From assembly GCA_010094025.1 (NCBI GenBank), contig ML991773.1:558001-622000 (forward strand): 64,000 nt of DNA, written 5' to 3'. The notes beneath the pieces were generated by a model. That model was given only the letters and a program-made list of their open reading frames with translations, had not been told where the DNA came from and ran no database searches. The DNA comes from Viridothelium virens (Eukaryota > Ascomycota > Dothideomycetes > Trypetheliales > Trypetheliaceae). The position numbers and the translations under genes were made by a program. Below are positions 34,775 to 44,658 of the stretch, one piece after another. The stretch's first letter is position 1. Each line of letters starts with the position of its first letter.

Positions 34775-36124
34775 TCAACCTCTTTTCAACCGGCCCGATC
34801 TGCGTCTTGATTGCTGGCCGAGATCCTCGATATCCGGCGGCTGAGCAGCGTCTGGAGGCTCTCCCTCAAAATCAACCTTTCCGTCTTCCCTGACTTCGAC
34901 CTCAACCTCTTGTTTCTTGATCGCCGTGCCGTCCACATCCTCTACCGCCTCCTCCACCTTTACCTTTTTGATCTTCTCCCGTACTGCTCCGGGGCACAAC
35001 CCCTTCTGTCCCAGTACGCAGTCTCCGCACTTCCTTGCCACAGGTGTACAGATCGTCTGTCCCAGTCCGACCAACAACGTATTAATCTCATGCCATTTAT
35101 CCTTCGGTAACCATGCTTCTAAAATCGCCCTTGTTTCCTCAGGATTCTTCGTCTGATGCCACCCCCACAGATTGGTTATCCGATGCACGTGCACATCGAC
35201 ACCAATCCCCTCTGTTCTACCCCATGCGGCGCTCATGGTCAGATGCGCCATTTTGGGCCCGACGCCAGGGAGTGAGATCAAGCCAGCGATGGTGGAGGGG
35301 ATATCCGAGTCGTAATCGCGGGCAAGGATGCCGGCAGCTGCGATGATGTTCTTGGTTTTGGTGTTGTGGAAACCGACTTTGCCGATCAACTCGTTGAAGG
35401 TTTCTGGTGGTACGGTTAGGAGGGTTTGGATGGTGAGGCCGCCATGGAGCTCTTCTTTTAGGCGCTGCATTGCGATGGCTGTAACTGTGTCCTTGGTCTG
35501 GCTCGATAGCATGAGTGCTACTAATGTCTGGAATCGCTGGTCTTTGGGTGACGCTCGAGTGTCTGCGAGTCTTTCGCAGCCCACAGTATCCACTGGTGCC
35601 AGCACTGTTGAGCGCATCTCCTTGGTGAGACTGTACATTTGCTCCCAGTTGGGAGGTGGGTTGAGTTTGACCTCCCCAGAAGACGATACGAGGCGTTTCG
35701 CCGGAGCGCGTCGTGGTTTTCTGGGTAGGGGTTTCGAGGGGCTTATAGTTTCTTCTTTGATAACTCGTTTTTCTATTACGGTGGGGGAAGGTGTTTTGTC
35801 AGATAAGGTGCTCTTCGAGTTCTTCTCCACAGGCGTGCCGTTGCTGCGCTTGCGCTTGCGGGATGACATCCTGAACGATTGAGCATCAGAACTTTCTGCA
35901 TCGTTAGATATGTCGTTATCCGGAGGCAGCTCAACCTGACTAATAGGCGCTTGTTGGACCCCTAAGGACGGTTCCGGGTTGCCTTGATCAGCTCCATATT
36001 GAAAGCTTCGAAGGGACCGGGATATGGACTTGGATGGAAGTGCATCTTCAAACTTGCTTCTCCTAGATGAGGAGCTGGTTCCCACGGCTCGTGCAGCATC
36101 CTGAGTAATGCGAGAAGTTCGCAT
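34775..36124 (-). CDS. NTH1: Endonuclease III homologue, DNA glycosylase/AP lyase
   Basis: A bifunctional base-excision repair enzyme that removes oxidised pyrimidines and cuts the abasic site. The single exon codes for 449 residues. The helix-hairpin-helix LPGVGPKMAHLTMSA carries the catalytic Lys at about residue 291, and the catalytic Asp lies in GVDVHVHRITNLWGW at about 310. The iron-sulfur loop has four Cys spaced C-x6-C-x2-C-x7-C (CTPVARKCGDC, then GLC). The first 170 residues are a basic, Ser-rich extension with several KRKR-like clusters, likely nuclear and perhaps mitochondrial targeting. The ATG at 36124 (MRTSRITQDA) is the first in the frame; further upstream only a GTG is open. 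The tail is acidic and ends RRRSGRLKRG. It is divergent from the FAM32A-like gene, with about 256 bases between the starts. Confidence 0.93.
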   Translation of the reverse strand: MRTSRITQDAARAVGTSSSSRRSKFEDALPSKSISRSLRSFQYGADQGNPEPSLGVQQAPISQVELPPDNDISNDAESSDAQSFRMSSRKRKRSNGTPVEKNSKSTLSDKTPSPTVIEKRVIKEETISPSKPLPRKPRRAPAKRLVSSSGEVKLNPPPNWEQMYSLTKEMRSTVLAPVDTVGCERLADTRASPKDQRFQTLVALMLSSQTKDTVTAIAMQRLKEELHGGLTIQTLLTVPPETFNELIGKVGFHNTKTKNIIAAAGILARDYDSDIPSTIAGLISLPGVGPKMAHLTMSAAWGRTEGIGVDVHVHRITNLWGWHQTKNPEETRAILEAWLPKDKWHEINTLLVGLGQTICTPVARKCGDCVLGQKGLCPGAVREKIKKVKVEEAVEDVDGTAIKKQEVEVEVREDGKVDFEGEPPDAAQPPDIEDLGQQSRRRSGRLKRG

Positions 36125-36380
36125 AGTACTGCCCAGTGACACGGTGATTCGATTCCGGCGTCGCGGTGGCCGTATACGATTATTTACCCCTGAGTCGACG
36201 GCAAGCTTCCGTCTGATGCTCGGCGCAATATGGAGTAGCTCCGACGTCACTAACTACCTACCTACTCTACTCTACCCCAGAACAAGCTCGCACCTCTCGA
36301 ATCCCCCACGCAGATCGTCAACACGACAAACCCCTCTCGCATGCGCCTTGATACGCTACCTCTGGGGTACGAACTCTTCC

Positions 36381-36924
36381 ATGCCTTCGTCAGAGTATGC
36401 CTCTGTGGGAGGCGCACTCAGGCTCAAGGGATCGAAACCAGTCGGTGTTGAAAAGAAGCGGAAGAAGAAGAAAGTAAGCGCTACAGTCAATTCGGAAGAA
36501 ATGAAGTCGGCGCTTGAGAAAGTAGCAGAAGACGATACCAAGAGCCAAGCGGATGGTGTAGATGACGACGATCACAAAGACCGAGGAGAAGACGTAGTGT
36601 CGGACAGGAGGGACGGAGATGATGCTGGCTCGCAACCACTGGTAAAGACTAAGGCCGAAAGAGAGCAAGAGGACAGAAGACGACGTCGGGTAAGTATCAA
36701 GCTCGTCGTATTCAAAAGCACTGTTGCTGAACCACTTGGTTCAATGTAGCTCGAAGAGCGACTCAAACGAGAGGGCGTCAAGACACACAAGGAGCGAGTG
36801 GAAGAGCTAAATAAGTATCTGAGCAGCCTGAGCGAGCACCATGACATGTACGTGCCCATCGGATTCACGGTTTCAATAGTTGCTACTAACAAGAAATCAC
36901 AGGCCAAGGATTGGCCCAGGATAA
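36381..36924 (+). CDS. FAM32A-like small nuclear protein
   Basis: Exons 36381-36689, 36750-36847 and 36903-36924 give 142 residues. The family is recognised at both ends: the start YASVGGALRLKGSKPVGVEKK followed by a Lys run, and the C-terminal block RLKREGVKTHKERVEELNKYLS continuing to SEHHDMPRIGPG. The final seven codons come from a 22-base third exon, which an ORF search would miss. The middle is very acidic (DGVDDDDHKDRGED). In human cells FAM32A is found in the catalytically active spliceosome near the 3' splice site; a similar role here is inference from the family. The ATG at 36381 opens the conserved start. It shares a short divergent promoter with NTH1. Confidence 0.9.
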
Positions 36925-38327
36925 CCTGTAGGGTTGCCCAAGATTCAGCCCAAGTAACTGCTCATAGTACATTCATACACTTTAGACGATGAATCGGCGC
37001 AAGAGATGGTGCTATGTGGCGTCTTCCAAGTTCAGTCAGAGCTCCTAAGTGGAACAGATGCCTACAATGGCATTCCTTATTGCATGACCTATTACGCTAT
37101 TACCCCTCCCTTCGTTACGGAAGTGCTCGCAGTTGATCTGTTCACCAATTTTTATCCTATCGTCGTATTTGAAGAAATACTTAGACGAGTGACCTGTAGA
37201 CTCACTACATGAGGCTGCAGATGCTAGCCTAAAGGATGCCTTGCCGTAGATGGCCGTGACCTCACCAATGTTGTGTTTGTCTAGTAGAAGGGGTAGAGCT
37301 CTTGGTGATTTTAATAACGTGCCAAGCCACGCAGTGAAAAGCTGGCTGAAGTGAAGCCTAGAACATAAGGTAGCCTCTGGCGCAGCACGAAAGTCCGAAA
37401 ACGTCAACTCCCATTCTTGATACGTGACACCAACACTCTATCCATCTGCAACCCGACGCAGTGGGAAATTCCTTTGCCTGGAAACTCGGGCATTCAAGTC
37501 TCGTTTGCCATGCGCCCTGTCAGGTCGAGCTGCGCTACTCTGCTGGTGGATTTTGCGGCACAGAGCTGATAGAATCCCGCTACGTAGTGTGTTAGGTCAA
37601 TGTTCCTAATTTTTCCGGGCCCAATAAAGTTTCTCTGGTGATCAGTACGATGACAGCAGTCTACAGGTGAGAAAACTAAGACAAAGAGAATCACCTTAGT
37701 TTATTTCCTAATTTCTTCAGAAAATGGGAGACCTTGCGGTCGGTCTAGTCTAAGAAAAGCTTTTCCAACAAGCTAAGTCTTGCGCTCTTATCGTTTCTAC
37801 CATGCAATGGACTCTTTTCCTTAAACAGTCATGTACTGGGGCACCGGGGCTTTCGGAATTTCCCAGTATGAAACGTGCCGCAAAGTCGCAGTCTAGCAAG
37901 GCTGTAGCGCTAGTTGGCGGCGCGAAAATACAACAGGACCAATCGCCGTAGGGGAGCCTCTCCTAGCCTCAAGTCCTGTTCCGGCTGACAGGGTTAAGCC
38001 AAATGGGTGGTACTCGATCATTTGCTGTCGATCAGCCCTGGGATATCCGCGCTTTCAGGGCCAGAATGTTGGTAGTGCCGTCCAATAAGCGTCGGCTAAG
38101 CTGAAGATCGAACGCTCTCAGACGGGCTACTCGCTCGGGGAGATTGTGCCCACCTCGACAATGGGGGCTGGTGTAATTCACACCCTAGGGGAGCAGGGCG
38201 AAACGGCTTCTTCAGTCGTGCTGTACGACCCACTGCTGTTCAAGGTCGGCCTCTTGCGTTTGCAAGCCAGAGCGAGGTGCTGTCCGGAAGACTCGTCTGG
38301 CATACTTCCCGGAATCCTGGAGCGATT
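36925..38327. other. Gene-free stretch before the pepsin-like gene
   Basis: These 1.4 kb show only short ORFs without conserved content. A 120-codon minus-strand ORF at 37045-37407 and a 61-codon plus-strand one at 38146-38331 are not supported. No repeat, RNA gene or element ends are recognised. Confidence 0.4.
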
Positions 38328-40395
38328 ATGAAGGTCACCGGAGGTTGGCTCAACTGCACCTTGTTCCAGCTCTGCTGTTTGTCCGTCGGTATCTCAGCAT
38401 GGCCTGACTTTGGACTTGGGGGATTGGCAAGAAAGGCCCTCGAGCGGCGCGCGACGAATTCGACACAACCTGCGCCTATCGTGGCCGGTGCCTCGCAGTT
38501 CTGGGATGGGAACGACGGTCCATGGTAAGACTCAAGTATACCTGCAAATCATTCGGCTTGGGCTAAGTTAATCACAATCAGGTCTTCGTTCCAATTACAA
38601 GTAGGAACACATGCACAGAATATCCGCGTCTTCCCTGCAACATCACTCCCATATGTTGATGTCGTTCCTACCGCTGGATGTGTTACTGGCGGGCCAAGCG
38701 ATTGCGCCGATTTTCGAGGGAACCTTTTTGATTCAAACCAGTCATTAACATGGGTTCCAAATTCGGTCTACAATCTTGGGATTGAAGATAACCTTGGCCT
38801 GGACTCAAATGCCAACTTTGGGTTCGACACTGTCACCTTGGGATGGCAGGGAAGCGGAGGGCCGACAATTCAACATGCCATTGTTACCGAGAGCGCTGCA
38901 TACATCTATATGCTCGGTTTACTTGGCCTGAATCCACAGCCGACTAATTTCACGACCTTCAACGATCCACAACCTTCATTTCTACAACAGCTGAACGACT
39001 CCAACCAGATTCCAACCATGGGTTACGGTTATACAGCTGGAGCGCAGTACCGTAAGTCGTCGACTGTTTCCAGCATAAACCAGCTTTTCTGACAGAGATC
39101 ACATTGTAGGCAATAACCATGCTGTGTTCGGTAGCTTGGTTTTTGGTGGCTATGATGCCTCCCGGTTCAATACATCTTCGGAACTTACCTTCCCAATGTC
39201 TGAAGATGTCCAGCGGGATCTCGTAGTCGCCATCCAAAGCATATCGAGTGGCAATACCGAACTACTGTCACAAGGGCAAGGGATATACGCCTTCATCGAT
39301 AGCTCGGTCTCTCAATTATATCTACCGATAAGCGTTTGTCAGCAATTCGAGCAAGTTTATGGCATTCAGTGGAATTCTTCTCTCCAGGCCTACACTATCA
39401 ACTCAACGCAGCATCAATCCAACATTCAAAAGAATCCCACCGTCAGCTTTACAATAGGATCGACGACTACGAGCAACGATTCCATATCCATTTCCTTTCC
39501 GTACGCGGCTTTTGACAAGAACTTAAGCTACCCCTTTGTACCAAGTGGTGGAATCTCATATTTTCCTCTCAACCGCTCCCTCGCAGATGGCGACATCACC
39601 CTCGGTCGGGCATTCCTCCAAGAGTCCTACCTCATCGCCGACTACGACAACAACACGCTCACCGTCGCCCCCTGCATCTGGCCCAACAGCTTCCAACAAG
39701 ACATCAAAGTCATCGGCGCAGGCAGCACTCCGGCCTCCTCTTCCTCATCCAAGCTCTCCGTCGGCGCCATCGTCGGCATCGCCATCGGCGCCGTCGCCCT
39801 CATCGCCGGCCTCCTCCTCGCCCTCTTCCTCCTCCGCCGCCGCCGCCGCTCGACGCACAAAGCGCAAGAGCTCGACGGCAAAGACACAGCGCGCCTGCCT
39901 TCCGACGCCGCAGGCCACGAATACAAAGGGCTGCCCTCGAGCCCGGCCGGGGCGCCCACCGCCCTCCGCGGCATCCCGCCACCAAATGGCCCGCACGAGC
40001 TCCTTGACTCCGGCGAGCTCCACGAGATGGCGGCGCCCCACAAGGTCGACTACAGCGAGCTGAGCGCTATGAACGAGCACCATCCCGCGATGTGGAAGCC
40101 GCCGCTGTACCCGGATCACTCGGCTAGCGAGGTCGAAGGCTCGCCTGCGCCGGTCTACGAGATGCCGGGTAGCGAGGCGTACAGTGAGTTGGAGACGCCG
40201 ACGGGGACGGGTACGTGGAATACGTCGACGATGGGAGGTGCGGGAGGGGGTGCGAGTCGGGGGAGGCCGAGTCCGGCGCAGAGCCCGAATAGTCCGAACG
40301 TGAGTTCGGAGAGGACGCAGACGAGGAGCCGGTTTTCGTGGCAGAAAGGTGGGAGTGGGAGGGTGGGGTCGAGTACGAGCGGGAGTAATAGATGA
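38328..40395 (+). CDS. Membrane-anchored pepsin-like (A1) protein lacking the first catalytic Asp
   Basis: Exons 38328-38524, 38582-39051 and 39110-40395 give 650 residues. The start is a signal peptide (LFQLCCLSVGISAWP). Residues of about 60-420 have the pepsin bilobal pattern: SSFQLQVGTHAQNIRVFPA, GLLGLNPQP, and SLVFGGYDASRF. At the first active-site position, where DTGS is expected, the sequence reads FPATSLPYVDV, so the catalytic Asp is replaced. The second site reads FIDSSVSQLYLP and keeps Asp. A single membrane span (VGAIVGIAIGAVALIAGLLL) follows near residue 440, then an Arg-rich stop-transfer and a 180-residue disordered cytoplasmic tail rich in Pro, Ser and Glu. Many Asn-X-Ser/Thr sites are in the outer part. 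It is therefore more likely a surface sensor or binding protein than a protease; that role is inference. Confidence 0.85.
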
Positions 40396-40641
40396 GGTTT
40401 TGAGGGGCTTGGAATGATTGGGTGGCATTGTGAGGAGCACGGGTAGGAGTTTTGGTACGGGATGGACTTTTGGCATTCAAGCGATTCCTGTCTATACGCA
40501 CTTTCCTTTGCGGAAAATCTGGTCACATATTTCTTGTTTGATATCTGAAGAGCTATGGACAAAAGAGTCGGATTTGCTGGCATTGCTGGACCAATATGTA
40601 TAGCTCTTCATTTCGGTACGCTTGATGCAGTCACGAAATGT

Positions 40642-41287
40642 CTAATCCTCTTCCTCATCGGCATCATCATTGACCACATTGAAGAACTTGAGTTCATACA
40701 CACCCTGTGAGGTAGACACAACTCGGAGCCAGTCTCGTAGCTGTTGCTTCTTGAGGTACTTCTTTGTTCTAAAAGAGTTTCAGTGGTGTCAGCTGAGTTC
40801 TTGAGTCTGGAAGTTTAGAGCCGGCGCTTGAATGCTCCAGTGCCCAACACTATCAAGGAGGTCAACTTACAAGTATTTCAAGTAGCGACCAGAGAACTCT
40901 TCGTGGGATACAACCTCAATCTTGCCATCACCCTGCTGAGAGATGGTGATGACATCTCCAAGGTTACCAGTACGGCCTTCTCTTTTGATGCGATCGTGCA
41001 GGAACTTCTCGAAGTTTGAGACGTCAAAGATCTTATCGTTGGCTGGTTGAGAAGCGTTGATTATGTACTGGCAACACAGTCAGCTGTCATTCTGTGGCTT
41101 GCTTGACGTGGACCAAATCTACCTTTTTTGTAATCTTTTGGCCTTTCTTTGGTCCGCTCTTTACATGAGGGGCGCCGTGGCCACCTGGGCGTTTCTATGC
41201 GAATACTTAGCCTGCTGCTCTAGAGGACGACTGTAGACTACAGTCCCATGGACAGCAAAGCGAGAAACATACTGGTCCTTGAGGCAT
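40642..41287 (-). CDS. RPL22: 60S ribosomal protein L22
   Basis: A cytosolic large-subunit ribosomal protein. Four exons on the minus strand, 41273-41287, 41123-41194, 40871-41067 and 40642-40768, give 136 residues. The first exon has only five codons (MPQGP), so the gene cannot be seen as one ORF. The conserved body is [16 protein letters not shown], then [44 protein letters not shown] and [12 protein letters not shown], with an acidic tail. The N-terminal Gly/His-rich insert [14 protein letters not shown] is an extension before the usual start of the family core. Many small introns near the 5' end are usual in fungal ribosomal protein genes. The start codons of this gene and RRD2 are 213 bases apart and divergent. 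Confidence 0.95.
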
Positions 41288-41500
41288 GATGATTGAAGAA
41301 TTGCGGATCGCAAAGAGGTGAATATCCTGCGCCGACGATGGGATGGACTGGCGTAATTCCAAGTGAGGCTCTGGAAGGATGAGAAAGAATCGGCCTTGTG
41401 CGCTCGGCTGCCTCCGAGCGAGCTATCCTTATCGATAAAGCATCTTTCAAGTTAACGAGAAGCGGACATGGCCCCAACATAGCTCATACAATTCGCGATC

Positions 41501-42784
41501 ATGCCATCAGCTACGTCCGATATACTCGAGCGACCTCCAGACCTCTCGAACACTTTACCAAAACTTGTACCTCGGAAAAGGCCACAGCCAAAATCAAGAG
41601 ATTCAAACCCTACTCCCAGCACGCCGTCACTATCACCACCACCTCCTCTAGACTCTATTGACTTTGTCGAACCTTCACGCCGCATTCTTTCTCCTCGAGA
41701 CCATGAGCTATTTCTCAAGTCGCCAACATATACTCTCGTGACATCATTCATATTTACACTATCGGATTCCGTCCGCGACAAACCCATCTCAAGCATCGAC
41801 ACCTCCACCCTCGACCCTACCGTCACCGGCATTCTCTCAATCCTCGACTCCGCGCAAGAGCTGCTCCAGCAGCATCCCCCCGAAGATAACGGGGGCTCAC
41901 GCTTCGGCAACCCGGCCTTCCGCTCCTACATTGAAGCCTTCACCTCCCTCCTCCCAACCTGGCACACGCGTCTCGCGCTCCCTGCCTCCCTCCCGCCAAC
42001 GGGCCTCACCGAACTAACAAGCTACCTCTCGCACTCGCTGGGCAGCGCGTCCCGCATCGACTACGGCTCCGGGCACGAGCTGAACTTCCTCCTCTGGCTG
42101 CTGTGCCTCAACCGTCTCTCGCTCCTGGCTCCCCCCGCCTTCCCCTCGCTCGTCCTCGTCGTCTTCCCACGGTACTTACAGCTCGTGCGCCAGCTACAGA
42201 CGACCTACTATCTCGAGCCGGCGGGGTCGCATGGCGTGTGGGGGCTCGACGACTACCAGTTCCTGCCGTTCCTGTTCGGCGCGTCGCAGCTTGTGGGGCA
42301 TCCGTATCTGCGGCCGGGGAGTATCCACAGCGCGCTGGTGCTGGAGGAGGAGGGGGCCGAGTATCTGTATCTGGGGCAGGTGGGGTTCGTGAATAGTGTG
42401 AAGAATGTGGAGGGGTTGAGGTGGCATAGTCCGATGCTGGATGATATTAGTAGTGCGAAGAGTTGGGGGAAGGTGGAGGCGGGGATGAGGAGGATGTTTG
42501 AGAAGGAGGTGCTTGGGAAGGTGCCGGTCATGCAGCATTTCTTGTTTGGGGGCCTGATCCCGCCGGCGGAGGGGATGAGTAAGGAGGACGATGAGGCAGA
42601 GGCGGATGTGGAGGGAGTGGTAGAGGACGGACAAGTTGTGGTGATGATGGATGGCATGAAGCATGTACACAACCCCAATTCTTGGGGTGATTGTTGTGGC
42701 ATCAAAGTTCCGGGTAGTGTTGGTGCTGCCGGAGAAATGAAAAGGACGCAGGGGCAAGGCCTCAGGAGGATACCATTCGATTAA
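41501..42784 (+). CDS. RRD2: PP2A activator / peptidyl-prolyl isomerase (PTPA family), Rrd2-like
   Basis: PTPA proteins reactivate and assemble protein phosphatase 2A and have prolyl isomerase activity. The single exon codes for 427 residues. Conserved blocks in order: RRILSPRDHELFLKSPTY followed by LVTSFIFTLSDSV, then RIDYGSGHELNFLLWLLCL, VWGLDDYQFLPFLFGASQL, AKSWGKVEAGMRRMFEKEVL, VMQHFLFGG and the C-terminal WGDCCGIKVP. The first 50 residues are a Pro/Ser-rich leader. I assign Rrd2 rather than Rrd1 because of the short C-terminus after the GDCCGIKVP block and the S-P-T-Y/FIFTLSDSV form. The Rrd1/Rrd2 choice is less sure than the family. Confidence 0.9.
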   Translation: MPSATSDILERPPDLSNTLPKLVPRKRPQPKSRDSNPTPSTPSLSPPPPLDSIDFVEPSRRILSPRDHELFLKSPTYTLVTSFIFTLSDSVRDKPISSIDTSTLDPTVTGILSILDSAQELLQQHPPEDNGGSRFGNPAFRSYIEAFTSLLPTWHTRLALPASLPPTGLTELTSYLSHSLGSASRIDYGSGHELNFLLWLLCLNRLSLLAPPAFPSLVLVVFPRYLQLVRQLQTTYYLEPAGSHGVWGLDDYQFLPFLFGASQLVGHPYLRPGSIHSALVLEEEGAEYLYLGQVGFVNSVKNVEGLRWHSPMLDDISSAKSWGKVEAGMRRMFEKEVLGKVPVMQHFLFGGLIPPAEGMSKEDDEAEADVEGVVEDGQVVVMMDGMKHVHNPNSWGDCCGIKVPGSVGAAGEMKRTQGQGLRRIPFD

Positions 42785-43020
42785 CTAGACGAACTGAATG
42801 TAGGTCATGTGAATATACGGTCTATGGAATAACGAAGCATGATTTGATGCAACATCATAAGTCCCTGCTGGAGATAAAGAGAAGATTGGTATCGTTTGTC
42901 CTTAGACACTCAAAAGTCTCTTGTTAGATTTGCCATGATGGTTGGCTTTTGAATATGTATGTGTGCTTCGACTGTTTCCAAGGCCACCTTTTGCGCGTAG
43001 AAACGTATGATGCTCGAGTC

Positions 43021-44205
43021 TCATTCGGTAGTTTCTTTGGGCACGAGATCTCGCAGGGAGAGATCATAAACGACGTCTTCGATCTCTTTGACCTATGGAT
43101 TGTGAGTTTGCGAGATAGTAGAGGAGCCGCCCAGTAGAAGACCGCCCAGGTTTGTTGTAATTATTTGGACTCACGCGATATTTGATCCCATCGCTACGCC
43201 TCCTCAAAATATCATTCTTCAGATTGAGAATCTGGAAGCCAGCATGCAAATCCTTGACGAAGCGGCTGATTTGCAACGGACGGCGGTAGTCACCTAGGGT
43301 AACCGAGTTGCGAGCGAGGCGTGCCTGTGATAGAGCTGATTAATTACGGTCTGATTGTGTAGTGTGGATAATGGTTTTGAGGTACATGGTGGACTCGACG
43401 TACCAGTTCATCGATCAGCGAAATGAGGGCATGCAGATACTCTTCGATAGTGAGGTGGAAGGAGTCGCGATCCTTGAGGTTTACGGGAACTACAGTCAAT
43501 CAGCATACGCAGTGATAATTCTCTCCACTTGATAGATGGACTCGACTTGCCTTTCATAACCTGCCCAACTTGCTCTATTGTCAATAGCTGTCCACTTGCT
43601 GAACTACTGCTGAAAACTTCTTGGTATCCACCAAGCCAGCCACAAAGTAGAATCGTGAAACACTGTCGAGTTGTCTTAGATTTATTCGAATGCCTTGCTT
43701 CAATAAAGCGAGGCGACAAGGAGGACCGGCAAAGATTACGTACGGCATCTTGAATGTTTCTAGTCCAAATCCCGTTGTATTTGTAGTAAGGATGTTTTGA
43801 CGCGGCCTCCGATAGCTTCTGAATGGTGTCTATCTCATACCGAATTGCTGACTCGGCAGCAACGACGACGGAGGAGACTACGAACAAAGTGAGTGGCTGG
43901 GCAAGGAGAGCGCTCCCGTAGCCCTTCTACCATTACCTTCTGGTGTAGGCGTAGAGTGGGCTCGCGAGAGAGCGGCCTGAGCAGATTTTTCTAGACTGAG
44001 TCAGTCCGAATCGTGTAGATGGATAACGCCTACACGCCTTGCTTCTCAAGGAGGTTAACGATGTCCCGTAATTCCTATACTCTGTTACTCCTAAGGTAAG
44101 CTTATGAATCATTCAAGCAGCTCGCACCTCTCCAACAAGAGTCTCCTCGTCGATCTTACTTTGGAGGTGCTGGAAAATGGACGGATTCACCATTTTCTCG
44201 GCCAT
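43021..44205 (-). CDS. Translin
   Basis: Translin is a small nucleic acid-binding protein that with TRAX forms the C3PO RNase, which trims small RNAs. Eight exons on the minus strand fit: 44128-44205, 44036-44074, 43937-43976, 43744-43877, 43551-43674, 43404-43489, 43175-43324 and 43021-43092, giving 240 residues, the family length. Key runs are IFQHLQSKIDEETLVGE, VNLLEKQG, ALSRAHSTPTPE, LLCGWLGGYQEV, FHLTIEEYLHALISLIDEL and the signature FVKDLHAGFQILNLKND with RRRSDGIKYRVKEIEDVVYDLSL. The intron 43490-43550 begins GCAAGT and ends TAG: a GC-AG intron, and the only choice that keeps VMKVPVNLKDRDSF in frame. The border between exons 2 and 3 is less sure; a 38-base intron with slightly different ends would also keep frame. 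Neighbour U2 is just upstream on the same strand. Confidence 0.9.
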
Positions 44206-44477
44206 CGTAAATGCAGTGACCAGGTTCAAGGCAAGAGGATTTCAATCAAATCATGTAGGATCTACTAAGCAAACCTGGCGCGTGGGCGCGACTGCATCAT
44301 CTCAAAATTCTGGTGGGCACATAGTGGCGACGAACGATCAAACCTCCGAGGGCTTGACATGCCTCACTCTACAAATGCACGAAGGATAGCCATGACAGCG
44401 CGCATACTACAAACACCAAGGGAAACTCTTCTTCCCCAAGCCCGCACCCAAGGCACAAGCATGATGAAAAAGGTCGC

Positions 44478-44658
44478 GTCAGCCGGAGGCAGTGCAAGAC
44501 CGGCGACACTGTGGGTGGAAAGATGAACAAGTTCAGCGCCAACCACCCGATTTCCAAAAATAGGTATAATCAGAGAATGTGTCCGTAGACACGTTTCAGA
44601 GATTAAACTGAAAAGAACAGATACTACACTTGATCTAAGCCAAAAGGCAAAGAGAGCT
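44478..44658 (-). ncRNA. U2: U2 spliceosomal snRNA
   Basis: On the minus strand the sequence matches U2 in order. The 5' end CTCTCTTTGCCTTTTGGC leads into TTAGATCAAGTGTAGTATCT, which contains the branch-site pairing GTAGTA. Stem-loop II sequence follows, then the Sm site ATTTTTGG near 44560, and the 3' stem-loops. Stem-loop IV is GCCGG/CCGGC around a TTGCACTGCC loop like the one bound by U2B''. The 5' end is placed at about 44658 and the 3' end at about 44478; both are approximate to a few bases. The RNA pairs with the intron branch site and is transcribed by RNA polymerase II. It lies 270 bases upstream of translin. Confidence 0.93.

Noticed and set aside
36925-37407. Continuation of the FAM32A-like gene or a new minus-strand gene
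   Set aside because: The FAM32A-like protein ends with the conserved RIGPG and a stop; the rest shows no conserved coding run.
39536-40476. Long ORFs in other frames over the pepsin-like gene's 3' part
   Set aside because: They are shadows created by GC-rich codons; the assigned frame carries the conserved protein.
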